Of a stretch of DNA of 64,000 bases, positions 25,081-34,445 are shown in pieces. The stretch is taken from contig NZ_CP163518.1 of the NCBI RefSeq assembly GCF_041080625.1, positions 6,193,501 to 6,257,500 of the forward strand, read 5' to 3'. A program made the position numbers and the translations under genes. Positions within the stretch are counted from its first letter, which is position 1. Each line of letters starts with the position of its first letter. This DNA is from Streptomyces sp. CG1 (GTDB taxonomy: Bacteria > Actinomycetota > Actinomycetes > Streptomycetales > Streptomycetaceae). The notes below the pieces were generated by a model. It was not told the origin of the DNA. It made no database searches and saw only the letters and a program-made list of their open reading frames with translations.

Positions 25081-25189
25081 ACCCGGGACACCGGACGGAC
25101 TCGAGACCTTCGTCGGCCGGGCGGGCGCCGCGCGGGCGTAGGCGAGGGCGCTTCCGGGGTGCCGTACCCCCTGCTGCCACAATGGGCGG

Positions 25190-25885
25190 GTGACCCGCGC
25201 TTCCCTGAACAAGCAGCCGCACGAAGTCGCCTCGATGTTCGACGACGTGGCGGAACGGTACGACCTGACGAACGACGTGCTGTCGCTCGGCCAGGACCGG
25301 CGCTGGCGCAAGGAGGTGGCGCAGGCGGTCGACGCGCGCCCCGCGCAGAAGGTCCTCGACCTGGCCGCCGGTACGGCCACCTCCTCGCTGCCCTTCGCAC
25401 GGACGGGCGCGTACGTCGTCCCCTGTGACTTCTCGCTCGGGATGCTCCAGGTCGGCAAGAAGAAGCACACCTGGCTGCCGTTCACGGCCGGCGACGCGAC
25501 CAGGCTGCCGTTCAAGGACGACACCTTCGACGCCGTGACGATCTCCTTCGGGCTGCGCAACGTCCAGGACACGGACGCGGCCCTGCGCGAGATGTACCGG
25601 GTGACCCGGCCCGGCGGGCGCGTGGTGATCTGCGAGTTCTCGCACCCGACCTGGGCGCCGTTCCGCACCGTCTACACCGAGTACCTGATGCGGGCGCTGC
25701 CGCCGGTCGCCCGCGCGGTCTCCTCGAACCCGGACGCCTACGTCTACCTGGCCGACTCCATCCGCGCCTGGCCCGACCAGCCCGCCCTCGCCGAACGGCT
25801 GCGCAAGGCGGGCTGGTCCAAGGTGGCCTGGCGCAACCTCACCGGCGGCGTGGTCGCACTGCACCGGGGCTTCAAGGAGAGCTGA
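25190..25885 (+). CDS. menG: Demethylmenaquinone methyltransferase
   Basis: 231 residues, class I SAM methyltransferase of the UbiE/MenG family. Signature segments are [25 protein letters not shown] at the start, motif [32 protein letters not shown], and [15 protein letters not shown]. It performs the last step of menaquinone synthesis, C-methylation of demethylmenaquinone. The GTG start at 25190 follows CCACAATGGGCGG, with a weak ribosome site. Function assignment is strong because of the family signatures and the mqnC neighbour. Confidence 0.95.
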   Translation: MTRASLNKQPHEVASMFDDVAERYDLTNDVLSLGQDRRWRKEVAQAVDARPAQKVLDLAAGTATSSLPFARTGAYVVPCDFSLGMLQVGKKKHTWLPFTAGDATRLPFKDDTFDAVTISFGLRNVQDTDAALREMYRVTRPGGRVVICEFSHPTWAPFRTVYTEYLMRALPPVARAVSSNPDAYVYLADSIRAWPDQPALAERLRKAGWSKVAWRNLTGGVVALHRGFKES

Positions 25886-25937
25886 GCCCTTTTCGCTGTG
25901 CCCTTATCGCCGAGCCCATTTGCAGGCAAGGCTCAGC
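25881..25937. terminator. Weak inverted repeat spanning two converging gene ends
   Basis: GCTGAGCC (25881-25888, containing the menG stop) can pair with GGCTCAGC (25930-25937, containing the PASTA gene stop) across a 41-base loop. It could act in both directions, but the long loop makes this uncertain. Confidence 0.3.
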
Positions 25938-26277
25938 GGTTGATCATCTCGAAGGCGTCACCGGGCTCACCGAGTTCGCGTTGCATTCCGCCTGCGGGCG
26001 GCCGTGGGATGCGGGGCTCGCGCACGCCCCCGCCGCCCTCTCCGTCACCGAAGTCGAACCACACGTACACCATCGACTCCCGCGGCACCTCGGCGCCGGG
26101 CTGCGGGTACTGGCGTACGACGTAGTCGACGACCGTGAGGTGGAAGTCCGGGCGGTCGGGCGCGTTGAGGAACAGGCCCTGCGCCCGGGCCGTTTCGCGC
26201 GCGTCCACGGCCATCAGTCCGACCAGCCGCGGCACGCGCACTTCGGGTGTTTTGGGTGTTATACGCACAGATGTCAC
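25933..26277 (-). CDS. Small PASTA-domain protein
   Basis: 114 residues. A single PASTA-type domain occupies about residues 14-80 (VPRLVGLMAVDARETARAQGLFL, VVRQYPQPGAEVPRESMVYVWFD). PASTA domains usually bind muropeptides as extracellular parts of PknB kinases or penicillin-binding proteins. Here there is no signal peptide, membrane helix or kinase, so the location is unclear and possibly cytoplasmic. The acidic Gly-rich tail ends EMINR. The GTG start at 26277 has GGGG nearby. It converges with menG. Confidence 0.8.
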   Translation of the reverse strand: MTSVRITPKTPEVRVPRLVGLMAVDARETARAQGLFLNAPDRPDFHLTVVDYVVRQYPQPGAEVPRESMVYVWFDFGDGEGGGGVREPRIPRPPAGGMQRELGEPGDAFEMINR

Positions 26278-26350
26278 CCCCAGCGGTACTGGAAGAGTAA
26301 CCCCCGTGCGCCCCGGCCGGAAGGGATCGGTGTCTTTCTGTAACAGATGC

Positions 26351-26869
26351 TTACTGTCCGTAATTGAGTGTGAGTCGGAAGCAGAGGGCCCGCTCGTCCA
26401 GCGTGGGATGCGGGTAGGTCTCCGCCGGCTCCATGCCGAGCCGGCGGGTCACCGCGATCGACCGCTCGTTGCCCGGCCGGACCAGCGCCACCACCTGCCG
26501 CACCCCGGCCGCCCGCACCCGCCGCAGCGTCTCGCGCGCGGCCGCGGTGACATAGCCCTTGCCCCAGTGCGCGCGTCCGAGCCGCCAGCCGATCTCTATC
26601 TCGCCGACCGGACCCCAGCCGGGCCGCCAGGGCTGCGCTCCGGTGAAGCCGATCACCTCGCCGGACTCGTCCAGCATGGTCCACAGACAGAAGCCGAGTT
26701 CCGCGTCGTGCCGTCGCTGCCGCGCGGTGAGTTCCTCGTAGACCGACAGCGCGGCCGGCCTGCCGCCGTAGAACTCCATGACCTCGGGGTCGCCGAAGAC
26801 CCGGTGCCAGGCGATCGCGTCCTCATGGGTGGGGACGCGCAGCCGTACCGCGGGGAGGGGTCGGTTCAC
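26351..26869 (-). CDS. GNAT-family N-acetyltransferase (RimJ/RimL type)
   Basis: 172 residues. Acetyl-CoA binding is suggested by IEIGWRLGRAHWGKGYVTAAA, the usual position of the R/QxxGxG/A loop, followed by the VRPGNERSIAVTRRLGM segment typical of RimJ/RimL-like GNATs. These enzymes acetylate protein N-termini or small amines; the substrate is not evident. The GTG at 26869 (VNRPLP) is preferred over longer frames because GAAGGG lies upstream and homology begins there. It is divergent from the menaquinone reductase-type gene, sharing a 97-base intergenic region. Confidence 0.85.
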   Translation of the reverse strand: MNRPLPAVRLRVPTHEDAIAWHRVFGDPEVMEFYGGRPAALSVYEELTARQRRHDAELGFCLWTMLDESGEVIGFTGAQPWRPGWGPVGEIEIGWRLGRAHWGKGYVTAAARETLRRVRAAGVRQVVALVRPGNERSIAVTRRLGMEPAETYPHPTLDERALCFRLTLNYGQ

Positions 26870-26966
26870 AGGGCAGCCCTTCAGCCGGGTGATCAATTCT
26901 GCTGAATAGACTGCCCATGTCCAGTGCCGGTCGGCACGCAGATTTCGAACTTGGGGAGATCCCGCC

Positions 26967-28259
26967 GTGACCGTCGTGAAGGAGCCCCTCTCCGAGAACA
27001 CCGCCGATGTGATCGTTGTCGGCGCGGGGCCGGCCGGCTCCACCACCGCGTACCACCTCGCCAAGGCCGGTCTCGACGTCCTGCTCCTGGAGAAGACCGA
27101 GTTCCCGCGCGAGAAGGTCTGCGGCGACGGCCTCACCCCGCGCGCGGTGAAGCAACTCGTGGCCATGGGCATCGACATCTCCGAAGAGGCCGGCTGGCTG
27201 CGCAACAAGGGCCTGCGCATCATCGGCGGCGGCTCCCGACTCCAGCTGGACTGGCCGGATCTCGCCGCTTACCCGAACTACGGCCTCGTCCGCAAGCGTG
27301 ACGACTTCGACGAGCAACTCGCCCGCAACGCCCAGAAGGCCGGCGCCCGCCTCTACGAGCGCTGCAACGTCTCCGGCCCCGTCCTCGACGACCGCACCGG
27401 CCGTATCACCGGCGTCACCGCCAAGCTCGGCGAGGAGAAGCGCGAGGTCACCTTCCACGCGCCTTTGGTGGTGGCCGCCGACGGCAACTCCACCCGCCTG
27501 TCCCTCGCGATGGGCCTGCACCGCCGCGAGGACCGCCCCATGGGTGTCGCGGTCCGGACGTATTTCGAGAGCCCCCGCCACGAGGACGACTACCTGGAGT
27601 CCTGGCTGGAGCTGTGGGACCGCCGCGGCCCCCAGGACCGTCTGCTCCCCGGCTACGGCTGGATCTTCGGCATGGGTGACGGTACGTCCAACGTCGGCCT
27701 CGGCGTGCTCAACACCTCCGCCGCCTTCAAGGAGCTGGACTGGCGCGAGATCCTCAAGGCCTGGTGCGCCTCCATGCCCGAGGACTGGGGCTACACCCCC
27801 GAGAACATGACCGGCCCCATCCGCGGCGCCGCCCTGCCCATGGCCTTCAACCGCCAGCCGCACTACACGCGCGGACTGCTGCTGGTCGGCGACGCCGGCG
27901 GTCTGGTGAACCCCTTCAACGGCGAGGGCATCGCCTACGCCATGGAGTCCGGCCAGATCGCCGCCGACGTCATCGTCCAGGCCCACGCGCGGGCCACGCC
28001 CGCCCAGCGCGAGATCGCCCTGCAGCGCTACCCGCGCGTCCTCAAGGACACCTACGGCGGCTACTACACGCTCGGCCGCGCCTTCGTGAAGCTCATCGGC
28101 AACCCGAAGGTCATGCAGATCGCCGCCCAGCGCGGCCTCACGCACCCGCTGCTGATGAAGTTCACCCTCAAGCTCCTCGCGAACCTCACCGACCCCACGG
28201 GCGGCGACGCGATGGACCGCATCATCAACGGCCTGAGCAAGGTGGCCCCGAAGGCGTGA
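26967..28259 (+). CDS. Geranylgeranyl reductase-family flavoprotein, probable menaquinone side-chain reductase
   Basis: 430 residues. The N-terminal FAD site VIVVGAGPAGSTTAYHLAKAG is followed by FPREKVCGDGLTPRAV and a second FAD-binding motif GLLLVGDAGGLVNPFNGEGI. The family reduces double bonds in isoprenoid chains; actinomycete members such as mycobacterial MenJ partly saturate the menaquinone tail. Position between menG and nuo supports that substrate here, although archaeal-type lipid or chlorophyll-like substrates cannot be excluded from sequence. GTG start with GGGGAG eight bases upstream. Confidence 0.85.
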   Translation: MTVVKEPLSENTADVIVVGAGPAGSTTAYHLAKAGLDVLLLEKTEFPREKVCGDGLTPRAVKQLVAMGIDISEEAGWLRNKGLRIIGGGSRLQLDWPDLAAYPNYGLVRKRDDFDEQLARNAQKAGARLYERCNVSGPVLDDRTGRITGVTAKLGEEKREVTFHAPLVVAADGNSTRLSLAMGLHRREDRPMGVAVRTYFESPRHEDDYLESWLELWDRRGPQDRLLPGYGWIFGMGDGTSNVGLGVLNTSAAFKELDWREILKAWCASMPEDWGYTPENMTGPIRGAALPMAFNRQPHYTRGLLLVGDAGGLVNPFNGEGIAYAMESGQIAADVIVQAHARATPAQREIALQRYPRVLKDTYGGYYTLGRAFVKLIGNPKVMQIAAQRGLTHPLLMKFTLKLLANLTDPTGGDAMDRIINGLSKVAPKA

Positions 28260-28299
28260 GCCTCTTCCCGAGCTTGCAGAGCCTCTTCTCGAGCCTCTT

Positions 28300-28926
28300 C
28301 TAGGCCCGGCTCAGTTCCTCGGCCTGGGCGGCCCGGCGGGCGAACACCTCGTCCCGCCGGTCCGCCATTTGCCGTAGCGCGTCCTTTTTCTCCCGCTTGG
28401 AGAGCCGATCCAGGTACAGGTATCCGTTGGTGTGGTCGGTCTCGTGGATGAGGCAGCGCGCGAAGTACCCCGTGCCCTCGATGACGACCAGGCTGCCGTC
28501 CTTGTCCTGCCCGCGCACGACGGCCCGGTCCGGCCGCGGTACGGCCATCACGGCACCCGGCACCGACAGGCAGCCCTCGCCCTCGTCCAGCAACCGCCGC
28601 CCGCGCGTGGGCGTTTCGAGCACCGGGTTGACGATGTGTCCGACATGTCGGACACCGTCGTCGTCGGGGCAGTCGTACACGAAGAGCCGAAGATCGACGC
28701 CGACCTGATTCGCCGCCAGTCCCGCCCCTTCGGCGACATACAGGGTGAGGAACATGTCGTCGATGAGTGCGGCGAGGTCGGGCCCGAACTCCGTGACGTC
28801 CCGGCACGGCCTGTGCAGGACCCCCTCGCCGACCTCGGTGATGCGGCGCACCGCACCGCGCCGGGCCTCGGGGGTGTGGCGGGGGTGATAGTCGGCGGGC
28901 CTTCCCTGTACGAACACGCGTGGCAT
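28300..28926 (-). CDS. def: Peptide deformylase
   Basis: 208 residues. All three family motifs are present: [18 protein letters not shown] with the metal-binding Cys, and [10 protein letters not shown] with the HExxH metal/catalytic site. The enzyme removes the formyl group from nascent N-terminal fMet in the cytoplasm. A C-terminal extension of about 30 basic/acidic residues ([17 protein letters not shown]) is longer than in minimal deformylases. It converges with the reductase gene across 40 bases containing three GAGCCTCTTC copies. Confidence 0.95.
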   Translation of the reverse strand: MPRVFVQGRPADYHPRHTPEARRGAVRRITEVGEGVLHRPCRDVTEFGPDLAALIDDMFLTLYVAEGAGLAANQVGVDLRLFVYDCPDDDGVRHVGHIVNPVLETPTRGRRLLDEGEGCLSVPGAVMAVPRPDRAVVRGQDKDGSLVVIEGTGYFARCLIHETDHTNGYLYLDRLSKREKKDALRQMADRRDEVFARRAAQAEELSRA

Positions 28927-29020
28927 CGCGCGGTCTCCTTCGCTCGTGGACGGACCGCCGGACGGCGGCCCGTGCCGAGCTTGCCAGGAACCGCGCCCCT
29001 GGCGTGCCGGGAACGACGCA

Positions 29021-29051
29021 AGGGCCGCTGCCCCCGAGCGGCTGCGGCCCT
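29021..29051 (-). terminator. Hairpin after the NlpC/P60 gene
   Basis: AGGGCCGC (29021-29028) and GCGGCCCT (29044-29051) form an 8-bp GC-rich stem around a 15-base loop, 28 bases beyond the NlpC/P60 stop on the minus strand. There is no U-run, as is common in streptomycetes. Confidence 0.5.
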
Positions 29052-29078
29052 ACGCGCGTTGAGAGGCGCCTGGAGCGC

Positions 29079-29879
29079 TCAGAGCACCCGGACGGCGCCG
29101 GTCGGCGGGTCGTACGACAGCGGCTTCTCGACGATGCCGGTGGAGGGGTTCTGCGCGCCGACGAACATACCGTCGCCGACGTACACCGCTACGTGGTACG
29201 CGCTGCCCGCGCTGCCCCAGTAGAGGATGTCGCCCGGCTGCAGGTTGCTCAGTGAGACCTGCGTGCCGGAGGTCGACTGGTCCTGGGAGACGCGAGGCAG
29301 GCTGACGCCGATCTCCTTGAAGGCGGCCTGGACCAGGCCGGAGCAGTCGTAGGCGCTCGGGCCGGAGGCGCCCATGACGTAGGACTTGCCGATCTGCGCC
29401 TTCACGAAGGAGATGACGGACGCGGCTGAACCGGTCGCCGTGGACGTGCTGCCGGAGTCCGACGTGGCGGAGAGGGTCGTCCGCTCCGCGTTGCGGGAGG
29501 CACGGGCGGCGGCCTCCTGGCGGGCGGCCTCGTCGGCCTTCTTCTTGGCCTCTGCGGCCTTCTGCTTGGCCTCGGCGAGGTCCGCCTTGGCCTGCTTCGC
29601 GGCGTTTGCGGCGGCCGCGTCACGCTCGGCCTGCAGCTGGTAGTTCGCGGCGGCCTGCTGGGTGGCGTCCGCGGACTTGGCAGCCTGAGCGGCCAGGTCG
29701 GCCGTCAGGGTGGGCAGTTCGAGGGTCTGCGTCACCGGCTCGGAGGCGTTCGCCGAGCCGGACGCCCCGGCGACTGCCAGGGAGCTGAGGACGCCACCGG
29801 CAACTCCGGCCCGCATCGCGAGGGACGACGCGCTGCGGCGGGGCTTCCGGTGGCTGCGTATGTGAGCGGTGTGGGACAT
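29079..29879 (-). CDS. Secreted NlpC/P60 peptidoglycan hydrolase
   Basis: 266 residues from the ATG at 29879. A signal peptide (AMRAGVAGGVLSSLAVAGASGSANA) is followed by an Ala/Lys/Glu-rich coiled coil (about 60-130). The C-terminal NlpC/P60 cysteine peptidase domain has the catalytic Cys in YDCSGLVQAAF and His in AYHVAVYVGDG. It should cleave stem peptides in the wall. Two upstream in-frame ATGs (29909, 29936) exist; none has a strong ribosome site, and 29879 gives the most typical signal peptide. It is transcribed away from nuoA across a 752-base region. Confidence 0.9.
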   Translation of the reverse strand: MSHTAHIRSHRKPRRSASSLAMRAGVAGGVLSSLAVAGASGSANASEPVTQTLELPTLTADLAAQAAKSADATQQAAANYQLQAERDAAAANAAKQAKADLAEAKQKAAEAKKKADEAARQEAAARASRNAERTTLSATSDSGSTSTATGSAASVISFVKAQIGKSYVMGASGPSAYDCSGLVQAAFKEIGVSLPRVSQDQSTSGTQVSLSNLQPGDILYWGSAGSAYHVAVYVGDGMFVGAQNPSTGIVEKPLSYDPPTGAVRVL

Positions 29880-30010
29880 GGGAACAACCGGTACCAGGGG
29901 CTCCTTCATATCTTCAAGAAACGTGTGCTGCGCCACAGTTGCTCAATCGAGACCGAGAATCCCGGGTGTGTTGCTCTTTATTGACGCCGTAACGGACATT
30001 GCGGACGTCG

Positions 30011-30030
30011 GTGATCAAGCCCTTGATCAC
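30011..30030. promoter_or_regulatory. Palindrome, possible operator upstream of the NlpC/P60 gene
   Basis: GTGATCAAG and CTTGATCAC form 9-bp arms separated by two bases. A partial extra TTTGATCA follows at about 30035. It lies about 130 bases upstream of the NlpC/P60 start. The regulator is unknown. Confidence 0.5.
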
Positions 30031-30477
30031 GGTCTTTGATCATTACGCCCGAATTGCCCCACGCCTACCACTGGTTGAGGTGGTTGGCCAAGCCCGGTTC
30101 TCAGAGGCCTCTCATTGATGTGGCGGAGGTCACGGAACGGTTACCGGAACCGTCGCGTCCCGTGCGTGCGGAGCTCGTGAACGCATGCACGCGTCCGCAC
30201 CGCGTCCACATCCCGTCCCGCGCCTCCCTCGCATGTGTGAACGGGGTCCTCTACCAGTCAGTTGCGTCCAGCACCAATTTGCATGCAGTGGAAGTCTCTT
30301 GATATTGAGACGACCCCTCCGGCCTGCGGCGACTGGCGGGAATGTCACTTCTGGTGATCAACTGAACGCTTCGCGTATGAAGATCACCCATCATCCGACT
30401 TCATGATCCTTCGTCAGGTGGTGGAGATCACAAAGCTAGTGGAATACGCCGTGTCGCAGATCACAGAGTGGCGGGCA

Positions 30478-30483
30478 TAAGAT
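30478..30483 (+). promoter_or_regulatory. Candidate -10 box of the nuo promoter
   Basis: TAAGAT lies 16 bases before the Rex operator. No consensus -35 is seen 17-18 bases upstream. The placement would put the operator near +10, suited to repression. Confidence 0.4.
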
Positions 30484-30498
30484 GCGTGGCAGCTGGGC

Positions 30499-30516
30499 TT
30501 GTGACCTGCTTCACAT
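30499..30516. promoter_or_regulatory. Rex operator (ROP) upstream of nuoA
   Basis: TTGTGACCTGCTTCACAT matches the Rex consensus TTGTGAANNNNTTCACAA at 12 of 14 defined positions, with both core half-sites TTGTGA and TTCACA intact. Rex is the actinomycete NADH/NAD+ sensor that represses respiratory genes until NADH rises. The site is 116 bases before the nuoA start and just after a possible -10 box. Confidence 0.8.
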
Positions 30517-30631
30517 GTTCTCGATCTTCGCCCGGGACGAGCGGGGCTCGTGGGACCGGTGAGGCGGATGCGAGTCCGGTGCACCAGTGCAACCGCCAGC
30601 AGTCAGCGCCGACTGAGAGGAGCGAGGAGCG

Positions 30632-30991
30632 GTGAACGCGTATGCGCCCATCCTCGTACTGGGAGCCCTCGGGGCAGGCTTTGCGATCTTCTCCGTGGTC
30701 ATGGCCACGCTGATCGGTCCGAAGCGGTACAACCGCGCCAAGCTCGAGGCCTACGAGTGCGGTATCGAGCCGACCCCCACGCCGGCCGGCGGCGGGCGCT
30801 TCCCCATCAAGTACTACCTGACGGCGATGCTCTTCATCGTCTTCGACATCGAGATCGTCTTCCTCTATCCCTGGGCCGTCACCTTCGACGCCCTGGGGAT
30901 TTTCGGGCTCGTGGAGATGCTGCTCTTCGTGCTCACCGTCTTCGTCGCGTACGCGTACGTATGGCGGCGCGGCGGCCTGGAATGGGACTGA
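30632..30991 (+). CDS. nuoA: NADH-quinone oxidoreductase subunit A
   Basis: 119 residues, three membrane helices, with the conserved YECGIEPTP loop and [23 protein letters not shown]. NuoA lies at the junction of the membrane and peripheral arms of complex I. GTG start with repeated GAGGAG upstream. First gene of the nuoA-N operon; nuoB follows after 13 bases. Confidence 0.97.
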   Translation: MNAYAPILVLGALGAGFAIFSVVMATLIGPKRYNRAKLEAYECGIEPTPTPAGGGRFPIKYYLTAMLFIVFDIEIVFLYPWAVTFDALGIFGLVEMLLFVLTVFVAYAYVWRRGGLEWD

Positions 30992-31004
30992 GGGGCCTTT
31001 AGAC

Positions 31005-31559
31005 ATGGGACTCGAAGAAAAGCTGCCGAGCGGCTTCCTGCTGACCACCGTCGAGCAGGCCGCGGGCTGGGTGCGCAAGGCGTCCGTCTTCCCCGCCACC
31101 TTCGGCCTCGCCTGCTGCGCCATCGAGATGATGACCACCGGCGCCGGCCGTTACGACCTGGCGCGCTTCGGCATGGAGGTCTTCCGCGGCTCGCCGCGCC
31201 AGGCGGACCTGATGATCGTCGCCGGCCGGGTCAGCCAGAAAATGGCGCCGGTGCTCCGGCAGGTCTACGACCAGATGCCCAACCCGAAATGGGTGATCTC
31301 CATGGGCGTCTGCGCCTCCTCGGGCGGCATGTTCAACAACTACGCGATCGTCCAGGGCGTCGACCACATCGTCCCGGTCGACATCTACCTCCCGGGCTGT
31401 CCGCCCCGCCCCGAGATGCTGATGGACGCGATCCTCAAGCTCCACCACAAGATCCAGACCTCCAAGCTCGGCGTCAACGCCGAGGAGGCCGCCCGCGAGG
31501 CGGAGGAGGCCGCGCTCAAGGCCCTGCCCACGATCGAGATGAAGGGGCTGCTGCGGTGA
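31005..31559 (+). CDS. nuoB: NADH-quinone oxidoreductase subunit B
   Basis: 184 residues. It binds cluster N2, the last Fe-S centre before quinone; the ligand cysteines are visible as [21 protein letters not shown] and PGCPPRPEM. The C-terminal 25 residues are a Glu/Ala-rich helix. The stop overlaps the nuoC GTG (GTGA). Confidence 0.97.
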   Translation: MGLEEKLPSGFLLTTVEQAAGWVRKASVFPATFGLACCAIEMMTTGAGRYDLARFGMEVFRGSPRQADLMIVAGRVSQKMAPVLRQVYDQMPNPKWVISMGVCASSGGMFNNYAIVQGVDHIVPVDIYLPGCPPRPEMLMDAILKLHHKIQTSKLGVNAEEAAREAEEAALKALPTIEMKGLLR

Positions 31560-32326
31560 GCGATGCGAACGGCAACGGCGCAGGCGGCGTGAACGGGTCC
31601 GGGAACGGGGTGAACCCCGAGAAGGACCTCTCCGCCTCCAACCTCCCCGGCCAGCGCGGCCAGGGCGGCGAGGAGATCCGCGTCCAGCGCGGCATGTTCG
31701 GCGCCGCAGGCGGCGGCGACACCTCCGGCTACGGCGGCCTGGTCCGCTCGGTCCGGCTCCCGGGACCGGCGACCCGCCCCTACGGCGGCTGGTTCGACGA
31801 GGTCGCCGACGAACTGGAAGGTGCCCTGGAGGAACAGGGACTCGTCCCGGACAGCGCCGTCGAGAAGACGGTCGTCGACCGCGACGAGATCACCTTCCAC
31901 ATCGAGCGCGAACACCTGGTCCGCGTCGCCCGCACCCTGCGCGACGACCCGGCCCTGCGCTTCGAACTGTGCACCGGCGTCAGCGGCGTCCACTACCCGC
32001 ACGACAAGGGCCGTGAGCTGCACGCCGTCTACCACCTGCGCTCGATCACCCACAACCGGCTGATCCGCCTCGAGGTCAGCGCCCCCGACGCCGACCCGCA
32101 CATCCCCTCGCTCGTCCCCGTGTACCCGACGAACGACTGGCACGAGCGCGAGACCTACGACTTCTTCGGGATCGTCTTCGACGGTCACCCGGCCCTGACG
32201 CGGATCATGATGCCGGACGACTGGCAGGGCCATCCGCAGCGCAAGGACTACCCCCTCGGCGGCATCCCCGTCGAGTACAAGGGCGCCCAGATCCCGGCTC
32301 CGGACCAGCGGAGGTCGTACTCGTGA
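31556..32326 (+). CDS. nuoC: NADH-quinone oxidoreductase subunit C
   Basis: 256 residues with a Gly/Asn-rich N-terminal extension of about 60 residues before the 30-kDa subunit domain. Family signatures are [18 protein letters not shown] and [20 protein letters not shown]. The GTG at 31556 is chosen for its overlap with the nuoB stop. Separate nuoC and nuoD genes are usual in actinomycetes, unlike the enterobacterial fusion. Peripheral arm, near the quinone site. Confidence 0.95.
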   Translation: MSDANGNGAGGVNGSGNGVNPEKDLSASNLPGQRGQGGEEIRVQRGMFGAAGGGDTSGYGGLVRSVRLPGPATRPYGGWFDEVADELEGALEEQGLVPDSAVEKTVVDRDEITFHIEREHLVRVARTLRDDPALRFELCTGVSGVHYPHDKGRELHAVYHLRSITHNRLIRLEVSAPDADPHIPSLVPVYPTNDWHERETYDFFGIVFDGHPALTRIMMPDDWQGHPQRKDYPLGGIPVEYKGAQIPAPDQRRSYS

Positions 32327-33663
32327 GCACGCAGTCAGCATCCGACGCGTCGGCCGCATCGGCGCGCGAGACCACCGAGGGCACCGTATACACGGTCACC
32401 GGTGGCGACTGGGACGAGGTCGTCCAGTCCGCGAGCCGCGCCGACGACGAACGCATCGTCGTCAACATGGGTCCCCAGCACCCCTCCACCCACGGTGTGC
32501 TCCGTCTGATCCTGGAGATCGAGGGCGAGACCGTCACCGAGGCCCGCTGCGGCATCGGCTATCTGCACACCGGCATCGAGAAGAACCTCGAGTTCCGCAC
32601 GTGGACGCAGGGCACCACCTTCGTCACGCGCATGGACTACCTGACGTCCTTCTTCAACGAGACCGCCTACTGCCTCGGCGTCGAGAAACTCCTCGGCATC
32701 GAGGACGAGATCACCGAACGCGCGAAGATCATCCGGGTGCTCCTGATGGAGCTGAACCGGATGTCCTCCCACCTGGTGTGCATCGCCACCGGCGGCATGG
32801 AACTGGGCGCCACCACGATCATGATCTACGGCTTCCGTGATCGTGAAATGATTCTCGACCTCTACGAGCTCATCACGGGCCTGAGGATGAACCACGCGTA
32901 CATCCGCCCCGGCGGACTCGCCCAGGACCTGCCGCCCGGCGCGGTGGACCAGATCCGCGAGTTCGTGAAGAAGATGAAGAAGAACCTCCCGGAGTACGAC
33001 AAGCTCGCCACCGGGAACCCCATCTTCAAGGCCCGCATGCAGGACATCGGCTATCTCGACCTGGCCGGCTGCATGGCCCTCGGCGCCACCGGCCCGATCC
33101 TGCGCTCCACCGGCCTGCCGCACGACCTGCGCAAGGCACAGCCGTACTGCGACTATGAGACGTACGACTTCGAGATCCCGGTCGCCGACTCCTGCGACGC
33201 CTACGGCCGCTTCCTAGTCCGGCTGGAGGAGATGCGCCAGTCGCTGAGGATCGTCGAGCAGTGCCTGGACCGGCTCCAGCCCGGACCGGTCATGGTCGCC
33301 GACAAGAAGATCGCCTGGCCCGCCCAGCTCGCCCTGGGACCGGACGGACTCGGTAACTCCCTCGACCACATCAAGAAGATCATGGGTACCTCCATGGAGG
33401 CCCTGATCCACCACTTCAAACTCGTCACCGAGGGCTTCCGCGTGCCGCCGGGACAGGCGTACGCGGCCGTCGAGTCCCCCAAGGGCGAGCTCGGTGTGCA
33501 CGTCGTCTCCGACGGCGGCACCCGCCCCTACCGGGTCCACTTCCGCGACCCGTCCTTCACCAACCTGCAGGCCATGGCGGCGATGTGCGAAGGCGGCCAG
33601 GTCGCCGACGTCATCGTCGCCGTCGCGTCCATCGACCCCGTGATGGGAGGCGTCGACCGGTGA
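32323..33663 (+). CDS. nuoD: NADH-quinone oxidoreductase subunit D
   Basis: 446 residues, 49-kDa subunit family (derived from NiFe-hydrogenase large subunits). [13 protein letters not shown] and [10 protein letters not shown] mark the quinone-binding domain. The N-terminus has about 45 extra residues. It forms the quinone cavity with NuoB. Starts in GTGA overlap with nuoC and ends in GTGA overlap with nuoE. Confidence 0.97.
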   Translation: MSTQSASDASAASARETTEGTVYTVTGGDWDEVVQSASRADDERIVVNMGPQHPSTHGVLRLILEIEGETVTEARCGIGYLHTGIEKNLEFRTWTQGTTFVTRMDYLTSFFNETAYCLGVEKLLGIEDEITERAKIIRVLLMELNRMSSHLVCIATGGMELGATTIMIYGFRDREMILDLYELITGLRMNHAYIRPGGLAQDLPPGAVDQIREFVKKMKKNLPEYDKLATGNPIFKARMQDIGYLDLAGCMALGATGPILRSTGLPHDLRKAQPYCDYETYDFEIPVADSCDAYGRFLVRLEEMRQSLRIVEQCLDRLQPGPVMVADKKIAWPAQLALGPDGLGNSLDHIKKIMGTSMEALIHHFKLVTEGFRVPPGQAYAAVESPKGELGVHVVSDGGTRPYRVHFRDPSFTNLQAMAAMCEGGQVADVIVAVASIDPVMGGVDR

Positions 33664-34445
33664 CCACCTCTTCTTCGGAGCGGGGCGTCAGCCTGGGCAT
33701 GCCCGAACTGCCCGCGCCCGCGTACCCGGACGACGTCCGGGCCCGCCTGGAGGCGGACGCTCGCGAGATCATCGCGCGCTACCCGGACTCCCGGTCCGCC
33801 CTGCTCCCGCTGCTCCACCTCGTGCAGTCGGAGGAGGGCCATGTCACGCGCACCGGAATGCAGTTCTGCGCGGACATGCTGGACCTGACCACGGCCGAGG
33901 TCACGGCCGTCGCCACCTTCTACACCATGTACCGGCGGGGGCCGTCCGGTGACTACCAGGTCGGTGTGTGCACCAACACCCTGTGCGCCGTGATGGGCGG
34001 AGACGCGATCTTCGAGACCCTCCAGGAACACCTGGGCGTCGGCAACGGCGAGACCACCGACGACGGCAAGGTCACCCTGGAGCACATCGAGTGCAACGCG
34101 GCCTGCGACTACGCGCCGGTCGTGATGGTCAACTGGGAGTTCTTCGACAACCAGACGCCGGGCAGTGCCAAGCGCCTGGTCGACGATCTGCGCGCGGGAC
34201 GGCCCGTGCAGCCCACGCGCGGGGCTCGGCTGTGCACGTTCAAGGAGACCGCGCGGATGCTGGCCGGCTTCCCCGACGAGCGGCCAGGGGCCGTCGAGGA
34301 GAGCGGCAGTGCGGGACCCGCATCGCTGGTGGGCCTTCGCCTGGCAAGGGGAGAGGCCGCACCCGCGCGCGTGGTCCATCCGCGTGCACAGGAACCCCAG
34401 GATGCGCCGTCCGCGGGCGAGGCCGAAGAGGAGGAGGGGGAGTGA
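33660..34445 (+). CDS. nuoE: NADH-quinone oxidoreductase subunit E
   Basis: 261 residues. The thioredoxin-like 24-kDa domain carries [2Fe-2S] cluster N1a, with ligands in GVCTNTLC and [12 protein letters not shown]-terminal tail of about 60 residues, Ala/Glu/Pro-rich and ending EEEEGE, is not found in short NuoE proteins. Start at 33660 chosen by overlap with nuoD. Part of the NADH-oxidising module with NuoF and NuoG. Confidence 0.96.
   Translation: MTTSSSERGVSLGMPELPAPAYPDDVRARLEADAREIIARYPDSRSALLPLLHLVQSEEGHVTRTGMQFCADMLDLTTAEVTAVATFYTMYRRGPSGDYQVGVCTNTLCAVMGGDAIFETLQEHLGVGNGETTDDGKVTLEHIECNAACDYAPVVMVNWEFFDNQTPGSAKRLVDDLRAGRPVQPTRGARLCTFKETARMLAGFPDERPGAVEESGSAGPASLVGLRLARGEAAPARVVHPRAQEPQDAPSAGEAEEEEGE

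Larger units (their letters stand above)
29880..30631. other. Long divergent regulatory region between NlpC/P60 and nuoA
   Basis: No protein gene was found. Contents are a near-perfect palindrome at 30011-30030, several GATCA-containing boxes at about 30353, 30383, 30426 and 30459, the nuo -10 candidate at 30478 and a Rex operator at 30499. The first 500 bases are locally AT-richer than the surroundings. No riboswitch was recognised for the hydrolase gene. Confidence 0.6.

Noticed and set aside
28258..28301. Three GAGCCTCTTC copies between the reductase and deformylase genes
   Set aside because: Too short and irregular to call a repeat element; no hairpin.
30137..30153. ACGGTT/AACCGT inverted repeat
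   Set aside because: Only six-base arms and no nearby gene end or start; chance occurrence is likely in this region.
30170..30200. Second Rex-like site (CGTGAACGCATGCACG)
   Set aside because: Several mismatches in both half-sites; not called beside the strong site at 30499.
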